A program made the translations under genes and the position numbers. Below the pieces are notes generated by a model. That model made no database searches. It was not told where the DNA came from and was given only the letters and a program-made list of their open reading frames with translations. Below, in pieces: positions 34,372 to 44,664 of a stretch of DNA of 64,000 bases. The stretch is from Cytobacillus depressus. Its GTDB lineage: Bacteria; Bacillota; Bacilli; Bacillales; Cytobacillaceae. The stretch covers positions 62,001 through 126,000 of the forward strand of contig NZ_WBOS01000003.1 of assembly GCF_008923245.1 (NCBI RefSeq), in the 5' to 3' direction. Within the stretch, counting starts at the first letter, position 1. Every line of letters begins with the position of its first letter.

Positions 34372-35610
34372 GTGATTTTAAATTATACAAATAATAAAAG
34401 TAACCAGACCTTTTCTATTTATATTTTATTATTAATACTACTCTCATCATTTTTAAATCAAACATATATTGTTTTTGGCATAAATAGTTCAATTGCAGAT
34501 ACTTTTTTAATTTTTGGATTGTTGTATCACTTGGCATCGAATAATATTCAGATTCCAAAGCCTCATCTTATCTACTTTCTGTTACTTTCAACATCTATCT
34601 TAGTGATTGCAACATTTTATACAGGGTACAAATTTTCGGTTAATATTAATCATTACTCTATTATTAAAGATTACACGAAAATAATTATAGTATTTCTTTA
34701 TTTTACTCTGGGTTTCAATGTAAATAAGAATGAATATATTTATATAGCGTTAAAATATTTCTCATATACTGCTGTTTTTATAGGCCTAATAGGAATTATC
34801 ACAAATATGTTAAATATAAACACGGGTCTATTTTACATGGAATCAAGATTTAAAGGATTGATTAATGATCCAAATTATTTCTCGGTAATTCAGGTGGCTG
34901 CATTACCATACTTTTTCAGCAATTCATCTATTAAATATAAGATTGTTCCAATCTTAATAATTATATATTCAATCTTATTATCAGGTTCGAAGACTGGATT
35001 TGTAGTGTTGCTCCTTTATTTGATGGTATTCCTTCTATTAAATGAAAAGGTTGTTTGGTGGAAAAAGGTTTTCATTTTTATATTCTTACCGCTATTCCTT
35101 TATTTATATAGTCAAACGATATTATCTATAATGAATAACATAGCCGCAATTATACCGGTTGCAGAACGCCTGAATTTATTTATTCAAGATTTGCTATCCT
35201 CGAATGTAAATAATGCACTAAATGATGGGGGATCTTCTAGGGGAGGTACGTGGGAAATTGCCCTTAAGATTATTTCTATGGTCCCTTTAACTGGTATAGG
35301 TGTAGGAACCTATACTAAGGTGGCAGAAGATATTAGTGGTATAGGAGTATTAGCACATAATACTTATCTCCAACTATTTTCAGAATGGGGAATAATATTT
35401 GCAACTATATTTTTTATCTATATTTTTTGTGTAATATTTAGTCCCTTAACTACAAGGAATTCAAATTCATTAAAATTCATAGTTGCGAGTATAATATTAA
35501 TTCTTTTATTAGGGTCATTTTCAATTTCTATTAATAATGCTAGAATGTTTTGGTTCTTCCTTGGGATTCTTGCTTCAATTAGAAATACATCTTTAAGGAG
35601 TAAACAATAA
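34372..35610 (+). CDS. O-antigen/polysaccharide polymerase (Wzy-like)
   Basis: About 412 residues, highly hydrophobic with about 11-12 membrane helices. The motif FKGLINDPNYFSV and the loop GGSSRGGTWEIALKI followed by GIGVGTY and AHNTYLQLFSEWG are typical of the O-antigen ligase/Wzy family. It would polymerise repeat units outside the membrane. Two GTG starts are possible (34363, 34372); AAGG spacing favours the second. Confidence 0.82.
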   Translation: MILNYTNNKSNQTFSIYILLLILLSSFLNQTYIVFGINSSIADTFLIFGLLYHLASNNIQIPKPHLIYFLLLSTSILVIATFYTGYKFSVNINHYSIIKDYTKIIIVFLYFTLGFNVNKNEYIYIALKYFSYTAVFIGLIGIITNMLNINTGLFYMESRFKGLINDPNYFSVIQVAALPYFFSNSSIKYKIVPILIIIYSILLSGSKTGFVVLLLYLMVFLLLNEKVVWWKKVFIFIFLPLFLYLYSQTILSIMNNIAAIIPVAERLNLFIQDLLSSNVNNALNDGGSSRGGTWEIALKIISMVPLTGIGVGTYTKVAEDISGIGVLAHNTYLQLFSEWGIIFATIFFIYIFCVIFSPLTTRNSNSLKFIVASIILILLLGSFSISINNARMFWFFLGILASIRNTSLRSKQ

Positions 35611-36077
35611 GTTCTAATATGGCTTTTCTACATTAGTAAAATTTTTATAATAACATTTGGAAGTGCTTTTTGTAAAGATATGTATACGTGAGAATTAAGT
35701 CATATAAGTTTAAATGTTGAGCACTTCAGTTCGCATTCAATGTTAATGACTCTTTATTAGAGTTATTAAATGCAAAACCTGTCATTTTAATTATGATGTT
35801 ATAGACATTTCAGAGTGGAGTTATTATAGAAATATAGTGGTTTTGCGGTAACTTATATTAAAGAATTGTAGTACAGGAAAAGCTAAATGTCTATTCGTTA
35901 AGAAATCCCACTATAAAATATAAATTATCTACTCATTCCTTATTAACTTGGAAGTATCTAAATTATATTTAAGTTATCTACTTATAGATAGCTTTTTTTT
36001 ATGTTTTTGGGGCTTTTATAAATCTATTAGCCAAGAGTTAATATAATAATCTTATAGAAAAGAGGGGATTACTAAAT
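35611..36077 (+). other. AT-rich gap with a weak terminator
   Basis: About 465 bases without a recognised gene or remnant. TATCTA...TAGATA followed by T8 at 35980-36001 could act as a terminator. Confidence 0.4.
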
Positions 36078-37268
36078 ATGAAAACTATGATAGCGGTGGA
36101 GACTGTGTTCTTCAAAACTAGTGATGGAAAAATATGGACTACTGGTCAGAACGATTATTTCTTTTGGAAAAGATACTTAATATATTTTAAAGAGGTATTG
36201 GTAGTTGCAAGAGTAAAAGAAGTAACTAATAAAAGTGAAAAATGGATAGAGTCTTCAGGGAAAAATGTTACTTTCATAGAAATCCCATATTATAAGGGAC
36301 CTTTTGAATATATTCAAAAAGCTAATGATATAAAGAAGGTAATTGCAAATAATGTATTAAAAGCTGATACGTTTATTTTAAGAGTTCCTGGGCGTATAGC
36401 TTCTATATGCTGGAGTGAATTAGTTCGCAAAAATATACCTTATTTCTTAGAGGTATGTGGGGATCCATGGGAATCCCTAAGAAAAGGTAATGTGAAAAGT
36501 ATTGTTAGGCCCTTTGCTAGAGTTCTCTCTTTTATTAGACTAAAGCGTCAATGCTATAATGCAGAAGCTACTTCATATGTAACGAATTATACCTTACAAA
36601 AAAGGTACCCGCCAAATCCAAATAAACTAAGTTTTTCAATTTCTGATGTAGTATTAAATACTTCCCTTTTAAATGACTATAAAGAAACGAAATATCAATT
36701 TAATAAATATAAGCCTGTAAAAATTATTAATGCTGGATCAATGGACACTTTTTATAAGGGACATTTAACTCAAATTGAGTCAATTAATATCTTAAAAGAA
36801 AAAGGATATAATGTGAAATTATATTTTGCTGGAGATGGGCAATATAGGCAAGTATTTGAATCTAAAGTTAAAGAGTTATCGCTAGAAAAGGATGTAATAT
36901 TTTTAGGGATGATACCGGGTAGTGAAAAACTGCAAAAAGAATTAAACAATTACGACCTATTTATTTTGCCGTCCTATGTAGAGGGTATGCCACGTGTTTT
37001 AATTGAAGCGATGGCTGTTTCTTTACCTTGTATAGCAACAAATGTTGGAGGTATACCAGAGGTATTAAACACAAACTGTTTAGTTGAACCAAGGAATCCT
37101 AATTCGTTGGCAGATAAGATTATTGAATTGATTACTGACAATAATAAAATGAATAATTATTCGCGTGAAAATTATTCAACAGCTCTAAATTATTCAGAAA
37201 AAGTACTCAATGAAAAGAGGGCACATTTTTATTCTTTAGTATTAGAAAAGGGGAACAATTATGAATAA
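36078..37268 (+). CDS. Glycosyltransferase family 4
   Basis: 396 residues, GT-B fold. The C-terminal nucleotide-sugar domain has KIINAGSMDTFYKGH, YFAGDGQY and the GT4 signature LPSYVEGMPRVLIEAMA...NVGGIPEVL. The N-terminus (VFFKTSDGKIWTTGQNDY) is atypical. The sugar is unknown. It overlaps the next gene by 8 bases. Confidence 0.85.
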   Translation: MKTMIAVETVFFKTSDGKIWTTGQNDYFFWKRYLIYFKEVLVVARVKEVTNKSEKWIESSGKNVTFIEIPYYKGPFEYIQKANDIKKVIANNVLKADTFILRVPGRIASICWSELVRKNIPYFLEVCGDPWESLRKGNVKSIVRPFARVLSFIRLKRQCYNAEATSYVTNYTLQKRYPPNPNKLSFSISDVVLNTSLLNDYKETKYQFNKYKPVKIINAGSMDTFYKGHLTQIESINILKEKGYNVKLYFAGDGQYRQVFESKVKELSLEKDVIFLGMIPGSEKLQKELNNYDLFILPSYVEGMPRVLIEAMAVSLPCIATNVGGIPEVLNTNCLVEPRNPNSLADKIIELITDNNKMNNYSRENYSTALNYSEKVLNEKRAHFYSLVLEKGNNYE

Positions 37269-38418
37269 GATAATAATAGAGAGCAAAAAAAAAGTATTAT
37301 TAGTTGCTTCAGTATACAGCCATTTTACAGCATTCCATGTTCCCTATATTAAATTTCTTCAAAGTATAGGATATGAGGTTTGGATTGCGAGTAACCATAG
37401 TAAAAGAGTAAATACTGCAAAAACTGAATTAGAAGAAGAAGGGGCCAAATGTATAGATATAGATTTACCTCGTTCTCCATTTACTATTAAAACAATAGAA
37501 GGACTTAGTCAAATAATCAAATTGTTAAAAAGCCATGATTTCTCAATGATACATGTGCATACTCCTAATGCTGCATTTATTACGAGATTAGCTAATTTTT
37601 TCTCGGAAAAGATTCCTTTAATATATACTGCTCATGGATTTCATTTTTACAAAGGTGCTCCATTAATAAATTGGTTAATTTATTTTCCCTTAGAATATAT
37701 AGCTAAATATTGGACGGACAGAGTAATAACGATTAACTACGAAGATTATTATAGGGCATTAAAAATGGGATATAATGAAGGATCGGTTAAATATGTCCAT
37801 GGAGTCGGTGTAGAAGAAGATAACCTAATTCTAAACGAGGATGATAAAAAAAACTTTAAACACACTTTAGGCCTTAACAATGATTCAGTCGTCATATCAT
37901 ATATAGCAGAAATCAATAATAATAAGAATCATAGGTTTTTAATAAGGAATTGGACAAAGATAAAAGAACAAATTCCAGAAGCAGTACTGTTATTAATAGG
38001 TGATGGCAATTTGCGTTCTGAAATTGAAAATATGATTATAAGAGACGATCTAAGGGATATATATTTATTAGGGTATCGTAAAGATGTAAATAAAATTTTG
38101 AGGATTTCCGATATAGTCAGCCTATTATCACGTCGAGAGGGACTACCAAAAAGCATTATGGAAGCAATGGAGAATAAACTCCCTTGTGTTGTAACAGATA
38201 CCAGAGGCCTTAGAGATCTAATAACACATAACAGTAACGGATACGTCATTGAACTTGAAGATGATAATGGTCTGATTAATGCATTTGTAGATTTACTAAA
38301 AGACCAATCTTTACGAAAAAAAATGGGGAACTCTGCATTTAAGAGAGTTCAGCCATATTTAATAAAAAATGTTTTAAATGAGTATATAGAAATTTACAAT
38401 GAAATATTAATTGATTAG
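37261..38418 (+). CDS. Glycosyltransferase family 4 (EpsD-like)
   Basis: 385 residues. The N-terminal acceptor domain reads VLLVASVYSHFTAFHVPYIKFL and HVHTPNAAFITRLANF...YTAHGFHFYKGAP, as in EpsD/CapM-type transferases; the C-terminal domain has the EGLPKSIMEAMENKLPCVVTD motif. It probably adds one sugar of the repeat unit. ATG start inside the previous gene's end, with GGGG-type site upstream. Confidence 0.87.
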   Translation: MNKIIIESKKKVLLVASVYSHFTAFHVPYIKFLQSIGYEVWIASNHSKRVNTAKTELEEEGAKCIDIDLPRSPFTIKTIEGLSQIIKLLKSHDFSMIHVHTPNAAFITRLANFFSEKIPLIYTAHGFHFYKGAPLINWLIYFPLEYIAKYWTDRVITINYEDYYRALKMGYNEGSVKYVHGVGVEEDNLILNEDDKKNFKHTLGLNNDSVVISYIAEINNNKNHRFLIRNWTKIKEQIPEAVLLLIGDGNLRSEIENMIIRDDLRDIYLLGYRKDVNKILRISDIVSLLSRREGLPKSIMEAMENKLPCVVTDTRGLRDLITHNSNGYVIELEDDNGLINAFVDLLKDQSLRKKMGNSAFKRVQPYLIKNVLNEYIEIYNEILID

Positions 38419-38840
38419 TATGGTATAACTGATACAAATTTGTAATTCAAGAAGGAATTTCAACTAACTCGGTTAAAGTGCCTGTTACTACTTGAGTTTT
38501 TTCGGTATCTGTAGATTGGTAGTACAAGTACATGATTGTGGATATATTTATCTCTTATTCAATTTGGAGGTCTTCTATTTTTTATTATTGGGTTAACGAA
38601 TAGAAATAATTATTAGGAGGATATAGTGGGAAATCTGGGGTTAGGGGCGCCTGCTCAGCCAAAGTGTCCAGCTTTACTGTGTTAAAGTACTGGTCCCTCA
38701 CAAAAATGTGGGTGCTTGGTATACCATCCAATTTAATGGAAGTATAAGAGATAGATGGGATATTTCTAAATATACACTGTGAATTAAAATAATATTAATA
38801 GTCGGAACAAAATTTCACAGATTAAATATTAAAGTTCGGG
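38419..38840 (+). pseudogene. Gap with a decayed SH3-like fragment
   Basis: At about 38630-38790 fragments in shifting frames read KVSSFTVLK..., then GAWYTIQFNG and RWDISKYT, the pattern of a bacterial SH3 domain (G-WY-I-NG-GW-SKY). No intact gene remains. The rest of the gap shows nothing. Confidence 0.35.
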
Positions 38841-38845
38841 TTAAT

Positions 38846-38885
38846 AAAAAGGTTTAGCTATTTATAAATAGCTAAACCTTTTTAT
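38846..38885 (+). terminator. Terminator before galE
   Basis: AAAAAGGTTTAGCTATT pairs with AATAGCTAAACCTTTTT. Near-perfect, A-rich on one side and T-rich on the other. Confidence 0.88.
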
Positions 38886-38960
38886 TATTTTTATACCTTT
38901 TCCTCTGGGTTATTGCAAGAGAGAAAGATAAATAGTAAATGAAAGGTGTGCTTCACTTAA

Positions 38961-39986
38961 ATGGCAATATTAATAACAGGCGGTGCTGGTTATATTGGTA
39001 GTCATACAAGCGTAGAATTGCTGAACGCTGGTTATGAAGTTATTTTACTTGACAATTTTTCAAATAGTAAACCCGAGTCATTACAAAGGATAAAAGAGAT
39101 ATCAAGTAAAGATTTTAAGTTTTACGAAGTAGATTTACTTAATAGAAATAATGTAGAACAGGTGTTTTTGAATAATCATATTGAGGCTGTTATTCATTTT
39201 GCGGGATTAAAAGCAGTTGGAGAATCTGTATCAATTCCACTACATTACTATCATAATAATCTCACAGGGACATTGATTTTATGTGATGTGATGAAGAAAT
39301 ATGGGGTGAAAAACCTGGTGTTTAGTTCATCAGCAACTGTATATGGGGTACCAGATCAGGTTCCTATTAAAGAAAATTTCCCGCTTAGTGCAACAAATCC
39401 ATATGGTCATACGAAACTAATGATCGAAGAAATTTTAAGAAATTTATATGTAGCGGATAATGATTGGAGTATCGCTTTATTAAGATATTTCAATCCAATA
39501 GGCGCACACGAGAGTGGAAGGATTGGTGAGGATCCAAACGGTATTCCTAACAATTTAATGCCTTATATCACTCAAGTAGCGGTAGGGAAATTAAATGAAT
39601 TACAAGTGTTTGGAAATGACTATCCTACAATAGATGGGACAGGCGTAAGAGATTATATTCATGTAGTAGATTTAGCATTAGGCCATTTAAAAGCTTTAGA
39701 GAAAGTAATGTTTTCTAATGGTATAATGGCTTATAATTTGGGAACCGGTACAGGTTATAGTGTATTAGAAATAGTTGCAGCCTTTGAGAAAGTTACGGGT
39801 AAGAAAGTGCCCTATCGAATTGTTGATAGAAGAACAGGAGACATAGCTATCTGTTATGCGGACCCATCAAAAGCAAAAGATAAACTAGGATGGGTTGCTG
39901 AAAGAGGGATTGAAGTAATGTGCCAGGATTCTTGGAGATGGCAGGAGAAGAATCCGATGGGATATGAGAGTAAAGTGATGATTTGA
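38961..39986 (+). CDS. galE: UDP-glucose 4-epimerase GalE
   Basis: 341 residues, SDR fold. [17 protein letters not shown] binds [12 protein letters not shown] and the catalytic NPYGHTK (YxxxK, about 146-151) are intact, followed by RYFNPIGAH. It interconverts UDP-glucose and UDP-galactose (possibly the GlcNAc pair), feeding the exopolysaccharide pathway. GAAAGGTG lies before the ATG. Last gene of the locus. Confidence 0.95.
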   Translation: MAILITGGAGYIGSHTSVELLNAGYEVILLDNFSNSKPESLQRIKEISSKDFKFYEVDLLNRNNVEQVFLNNHIEAVIHFAGLKAVGESVSIPLHYYHNNLTGTLILCDVMKKYGVKNLVFSSSATVYGVPDQVPIKENFPLSATNPYGHTKLMIEEILRNLYVADNDWSIALLRYFNPIGAHESGRIGEDPNGIPNNLMPYITQVAVGKLNELQVFGNDYPTIDGTGVRDYIHVVDLALGHLKALEKVMFSNGIMAYNLGTGTGYSVLEIVAAFEKVTGKKVPYRIVDRRTGDIAICYADPSKAKDKLGWVAERGIEVMCQDSWRWQEKNPMGYESKVMI

Positions 39987-40562
39987 GAATTATATATAAG
40001 GATTCAATAACTGAGCGCTGGTCACCATCCAGAAAAATAAAAACATATCAATACTTTATGAGAAAGGTTATGTGGAGTGTCTACGAGCTATTCTTTTTAT
40101 GGATCGGTGCCTAGTCACGCCCAGAAACCCTAGGGCCCGTCCCCACAATCGATAAAGTTTTAACGTACTAAAGCAAAAACTTTTGGGAGATTAAAAGAAA
40201 AAACATATTTTCATTGTTGGTGGTGGATAAATTAGTATGTGCTGAAGTCAGGTGACTGTCCCCCATTAGGCTGAACTTTTACAGATTTAATTGACTAAAG
40301 GATTTAGATTCAACTTAATAAATCCTTCATTAATAAATCAAATGCTTGACCTGCGTAATTTAGGGGAGAGGTAATAAACAATGAAGACCTATTGCTTCAG
40401 ATTTGAATTGATAGAGTGATAAGTTCGCGACAATAGGAATAAACTCCCCGTTTTAATTAAATTGATAGAATAACAACGGAATTTATTTTCTGAATATTAG
40501 AACCCCTAATATACTCAATCCAATTTATTTTTGATAAAAAAAGGAAAGGGTGGTGATCAGAA
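39987..40562. other. Intergenic gap after galE
   Basis: About 575 bases with no coherent open frame or remnant that I can recognise. It separates the exopolysaccharide locus from the accessory region. Confidence 0.5.
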
Positions 40563-41024
40563 ATGGATGAAGTAACTAAGCTTACACCAGAAGATTTACT
40601 AAAGATTCAAACCTATACAGATGAAGCCATTGCGATGATAAAAAAATTTGCTATTCAGTATAAAGGGAAAGAGCACTATGACCATTTAGGCGCAAGTTGT
40701 GTTATGTCAGCAACCAAAACAGTTGATACAATTATTGATTCAGCCCAATATCTTAATGGAGCGTTCATTATGGCAGATGCAATTCATGTTGAACGTTTGG
40801 TTGATTGGTTTGTAGCAAATAGAAACTTTCAGTGTGATAGATTAGTTCTTACTTTTTACTTTGCAAATTATGTTAAGTGGAAAATTAACAATTTATACCA
40901 ATCCATCAATAAGAATGAATTTGCGACATCTTTGACCATTATGGGGAATAATGGAGCGAGTAAAGAGTATAAAAAGCAATGTCGTCTTCGTAAGAAATTA
41001 GGCGTTAAAATAATTCGCCAATAG
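40563..41024 (+). CDS. Hypothetical protein
   Basis: 153 residues, soluble, no signal peptide, with a basic C-terminus (KEYKKQCRLRKKLGVKII). Central segment GASCVMSATKTVDTIIDSAQYL. Not recognised. A GGTGGTGATC ribosome site precedes the ATG. It stands alone between two gene-poor gaps. Confidence 0.5.
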   Translation: MDEVTKLTPEDLLKIQTYTDEAIAMIKKFAIQYKGKEHYDHLGASCVMSATKTVDTIIDSAQYLNGAFIMADAIHVERLVDWFVANRNFQCDRLVLTFYFANYVKWKINNLYQSINKNEFATSLTIMGNNGASKEYKKQCRLRKKLGVKIIRQ

Positions 41025-41433
41025 CACGTTGTCTATGTAAATGATTCAGTAGAGGTTAATGCATTTGAAAACTGATGCAAGACCTCACTAGGATAAGGTG
41101 TCACAGTTTTAATTGTTTAAAGGATTTAGATACAGCATTATCATGCTCGATAATGATATCAAATCGTTGTCCTATGTGACTCTGGGTGGCATTAATCAAA
41201 CGATTGATTGATCTGTTTGTTCACATTGGATGAGTAGTCGTGATAAAGTGCTTCTATTTTAAACAAACGTTTGATTGAAAAGGCTGAAATGCTTGCCCTG
41301 CTTGGCTTAAAGGGGATTTAATCAAACGATTGATTAATATAAACGTTCGCCTTTTGCGGTGTTTTTTGTGCTTGGTGGTCAGGAACTAATCAATTGTTTG
41401 ATTAATTTTTTTAGACTTTCAGATGCCTTTTGG
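41025..41433. repeat. Cluster of AATCAAACG-type palindromes
   Basis: Four copies of a 16-base palindrome: 41194-41209, 41262-41276 (one base short), 41320-41335 and 41388-41403; consensus AATCAAACGTTTGATT. The block 41262-41350 is repeated imperfectly at 52388-52475. No gene seen. Confidence 0.75.
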
Positions 41434-41733
41434 TTAGATACATAAGGCCATCTCAAAATTTTCTATAAACGTGTATTGATGCTTGCTGCTGAATATCGTG
41501 TCGTTTGGATTGTTCAAGATCATGAAGCACGTATCTCCTGTCATTTCTTCTAACTGTTCGGCTTGCTTCAATTTGTCGTTGAAGGAGGATAGCTTTGCTG
41601 GGATGATTTTGTTTTTCCCGTTACTGTACATGATGGATGTTTTACGGTTGAGGCTTGACGTTCTCTTGATGTGGAATGGGTTAAAACAGACGCAATCTTC
41701 GTGCTTTGCTGATTTATTATAAAAAAGATTTAA
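41434..41733 (-). pseudogene. comK: ComK-like C-terminal fragment
   Basis: The open frame (no start codon upstream of an internal Met) reads KSAKHEDCVCFNPFHIKRT, then MYSNGKNKIIPAKLSSFNDK and LKQAEQLEEMTGD. It aligns along its length with the ComK-like protein at 49619-50086 (SAKHEECIWFNPNHIKRT; FSNGKTKIIRAKLCSFN) and with the TFSNGKT region of B. subtilis ComK. The N-terminal half is missing; a stop precedes it. The C-terminus here is longer than in the other copy. Confidence 0.6.
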
Positions 41734-41797
41734 GTCATAAATCTGTCACAAGGACTTTTTACCCAAACAACTAATGAATAGGTAGGAGGGATTGCAG

Positions 41798-42040
41798 ATG
41801 GATTATAGAACACTAAACGAACATTTAAAAAATGTTAAAAACGAGGAACAGTTACATTTTCTCTTGATTAAAACAAAGAAGACAAAACTAACTGGAATCT
41901 TTCATGGGATATCCGTTGATACTTTATCTATTATAGATGGTTATGCGCATTACACCTATGATAAGTCAAATATTAGAGGTATATGCAAACTTGAAAAGCT
42001 ACATCAATATGTTACTTTTAAGCCCCTACTCAATGAGTAG
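41798..42040 (+). CDS. Hypothetical small protein
   Basis: 80 residues, MDYRTLNEHLKNVKNEEQLH..., predicted alpha/beta, no signal. Not recognised. GGAGGG lies 7 bases before the ATG at 41798. The last codons overlap a terminator hairpin, so the C-terminus may be recent. Confidence 0.5.
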   Translation: MDYRTLNEHLKNVKNEEQLHFLLIKTKKTKLTGIFHGISVDTLSIIDGYAHYTYDKSNIRGICKLEKLHQYVTFKPLLNE

Positions 42041-42770
42041 GGGCTTTTTATAATTTGTTTTTTCAACAAATTATATAGCCGTTGCATCATTACCCACAGT
42101 TCTTCACGTGTAACAGCATCCTTTGGTCTAGTTCCATCCGATAATTTATTATCGATAATAAATTTATGAGCATCTTTTGCCCATTCACTTACTGTTTGAT
42201 CTTTTGAGGCTGTTGCCACTTTTACCTCTTCCTTCTTTTTTAATCCAAATACATTAACAAGACCGTTTACATGCCCCTGTGCAATTCTGTCAATAAATGT
42301 GGCTTGCTTTAGTTTAGCTGCATCCCCAGCATGATCTATAAACCCATTCTCTGTGAGTAATGCTGGCATATTTGATTCACGAAGCATGTGAAAGTTTGCC
42401 TGCTTCTTTCCACGATCGGAAAAATCTACTTGTTTCATAATCTCTTCATGAATGGCATTTTGGAATGCCGCAGTTGCTCCACCTAAGCCGGGATAAATAA
42501 AATCTTCATAACCATAACCGCCCGGTGTAGCATTAATGTGGACAGATAATAAAAAGTCAGCTCCCCATGCATTAGCCATATCGGTACGTTGTTTGAGGAT
42601 AATGTTCGATCGTCTTCTCGGCTTAATTTGACAAGTACATTTTCATATTGGTTCAGCATATCACGAATGCGTTGCGAGATTGTTAAGGTTAACATTTTTT
42701 CAAGCAAGCCATTACCGACCGCTCCTGGAACCGTTCCACCGTGCCCTGGATCGATAAAAATTTTAATCAT
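42004..42770 (-). pseudogene. Frameshifted N-acetylmuramoyl-L-alanine amidase (prophage endolysin)
   Basis: Two frames join. The first (42770 to about 42590) has IFIDPGHGGTVPGAVGNGL, the amidase_3 zinc motif with His and Glu. The second (about 42590 to 42004) has MANAWGADFLLSVHINA, LLTENGFIDHAGD and a C-terminal wall-binding-like region (WAKDAHKFIIDNKLSDG, TREELWVMMQRL). Adding one base near 42585-42592 restores LKQRTDMANAWGADF. It probably was the endolysin of a prophage; the holin remnant lies directly upstream. Confidence 0.8.
42021..42049 (+). terminator. Rho-independent terminator
   Basis: AGCCCCTACT pairs with AGTAGGGGCT, followed by T5. It overlaps the 3' ends of the convergent small ORF and the amidase remnant. 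Confidence 0.88.
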
Positions 42771-42776
42771 TTCTTA

Positions 42777-43259
42777 TCATCCTTCCTTTGTTTTATCCTT
42801 AGCACTTGATAATATGTTGACGATAAACCTAGGAATTGCCGCTCCTATTTTTACTCCGTTTTCTGCAATACTAATTAGCTCAAGTACACATAGTGCAATG
42901 GCATTAATCCTTCTAAAATCTTTTGTTATAAAATTAGAAAACTGATGATAACGAAAAAACACATCTGAGTGTAAAAGGCTCAAGACGTGCTCACATTGGA
43001 AAGTGATCTCATTTGTTGATTCGTTTTTAATGGTTCTTTTTGGATTAACAATAAACTTCCCAATGTACCTGTCATGATCGTATAGTTCAATAAAATACTT
43101 TGGTTTGATGTATACATTCTTTTTATCCTTTAGCACCATCGTAAATTGACAAGTCCACAAGTTGTTCTTTATTTTGGTGTAGCCGATTTTATATGCTGTA
43201 TCAAGTACAGCCACTAATTGATTATTTATGTCCAATACCTTTGGGTACAATTTAATCAC
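42777..43259 (-). CDS. Prophage remnant: tail-protein N-terminus fused to holin C-terminus
   Basis: 160 residues in one frame. Residues 1-107 (VLDINNQLVAVLDTAYKIGY; EITFQCEHVLSLLHSDVFF) match the start of phage tail endopeptidase proteins. From about 112 the sequence changes to CVLELISIAENGVKIGAAIP and ends SSAKDKTKEG, typical of the C-terminus of TcdE-type phage holins. An in-frame deletion that removed the genes between tail and lysis modules best explains this. The chimera is unlikely to be functional. Seven bases separate it from the amidase. Confidence 0.6.
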   Translation of the reverse strand: MIKLYPKVLDINNQLVAVLDTAYKIGYTKIKNNLWTCQFTMVLKDKKNVYIKPKYFIELYDHDRYIGKFIVNPKRTIKNESTNEITFQCEHVLSLLHSDVFFRYHQFSNFITKDFRRINAIALCVLELISIAENGVKIGAAIPRFIVNILSSAKDKTKEG

Positions 43260-43296
43260 CTTCTTTCAAACAAAAAAAGAGCCCTGGAAGTAGCCC

Positions 43297-44055
43297 TTAA
43301 TCGAAAATGCTTTTTCTCTTTTTTATAACTCTAGCCAATCCATCTAAATCGGGAAAAATTGTAAAGTCATTAACACCATTCATGTGTAAGTACGATATAA
43401 CGTCATTAAAAATATCAGCACTTAAATCTAATTTAGTAAGGATATCGTCATGATATTCTACCGTTTTAGAGAGCTCCTCTTTTAAGCCTTCCAAAATGTT
43501 TCCTTGAAGAGTAAACTGCCCCTGTTGAGCTATTAACCGTTTTGAATTGTAAATTGGAGCAATAGCTCTAGAAGACAATCCATTTTTATTTATATATTTA
43601 AAATAATCACCAGTCGGTAAGACTAGATGATTATCTCCAATTAAGGCCTTATTTAATTTTGCTGGATTCAGCAACCAAATACAGGGAGTATTCTTGTCTG
43701 GATTCCATTCGCGAGATGCGAAATACAATGCAGTTGAAAGTGAAGTTGTCCAATCCAACAATCTCGTAGGCACACCATGATGTTGCATTGTATATAACAA
43801 ATCCCACTCATTTTTAGATTTATGAATACTATATCCCTTTGTCATAAATTCATATATATAATTATTTTCTAACCTATTAATATACTCTAAGTCGTTATAA
43901 AGTCTAAAAAGAGTAGATTCTAATTTATAGTCTACATGATCACCATCTACTCCAATATTGCTATGACCTCTAAACCAAATATTTCCTTGGCTGTATATCA
44001 TAAATTGATTTATCCGACTAAGTAATGTTTTAAAATGTTGGCTAATAATTGTCAT
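43297..44055 (-). CDS. FRG-domain protein
   Basis: 252 residues. The FRG domain is visible: WFRGHSN (about 27-33), LLYTMQHHGVPTRLLDWTTS (about 84-103, the conserved HxGxPTRLLDWT motif) and ALYFA. FRG proteins are common in prophages and mobile regions; biochemical function is not established. AGGAGT lies upstream of the ATG. It lies just upstream of the prophage remnant. Confidence 0.85.
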   Translation of the reverse strand: MTIISQHFKTLLSRINQFMIYSQGNIWFRGHSNIGVDGDHVDYKLESTLFRLYNDLEYINRLENNYIYEFMTKGYSIHKSKNEWDLLYTMQHHGVPTRLLDWTTSLSTALYFASREWNPDKNTPCIWLLNPAKLNKALIGDNHLVLPTGDYFKYINKNGLSSRAIAPIYNSKRLIAQQGQFTLQGNILEGLKEELSKTVEYHDDILTKLDLSADIFNDVISYLHMNGVNDFTIFPDLDGLARVIKKRKSIFD

Positions 44056-44259
44056 CAGTAGCTTACTCCTAATATTTTAAAATTACTATCATTCTAAAAT
44101 AATTATAATTTTTTAAAATGCTAAATTTCCACATGAAAATATCATCCAAATATAAGACTACTTACTGCACAGTAACGTCCCAAAACGCACAAAAGACACC
44201 CTGTAAGGATGCCTTACTTTACAATTAATTAGTAAATACTACTACTAATCTTCCAATTT

Positions 44260-44601
44260 TTATTTTTTCTCTTTATATTGAATAACAGCTCGTTTTGTTG
44301 ATAAAACATTGATTACTTCAATGGATTTACCTTCTTTTATCAGTTCATCTATTTTTTCATTAATTTTTTCAGCAAACAGAGCTTCCTTGTCTTCATAAAT
44401 CGCTACAACTCTTAATTTCATTTTTGGTTGTGTCAATTTTTCTAAATCTTCTTGTATTGGCTTGCTTATTGTGTAGAAAAAGGTAGCAGTTCCAATAGCA
44501 GCTATTAGATTTTTAGTAATAAGATAAGCAATTATTGCAAAGCCCACGATAAGAATAGCTAACAAAAAAGAAACAATGTACTTCAAAATATACTTTTTCA
44601 T
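44260..44601 (-). CDS. Hypothetical membrane protein
   Basis: 113 residues: two adjacent hydrophobic segments (about 5-28 and 31-45), then a charged cytoplasmic tail ending YKEKK. Not recognised. The ATG at 44601 follows AGAGGAG and is preferred over an upstream in-frame start. Confidence 0.5.
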   Translation of the reverse strand: MKKYILKYIVSFLLAILIVGFAIIAYLITKNLIAAIGTATFFYTISKPIQEDLEKLTQPKMKLRVVAIYEDKEALFAEKINEKIDELIKEGKSIEVINVLSTKRAVIQYKEKK

Positions 44602-44664
44602 AATACATCTCCTCTTATAGTATTTCGGTAATAAAAAGGAATGTTTTAGTATTATTCGACACAA

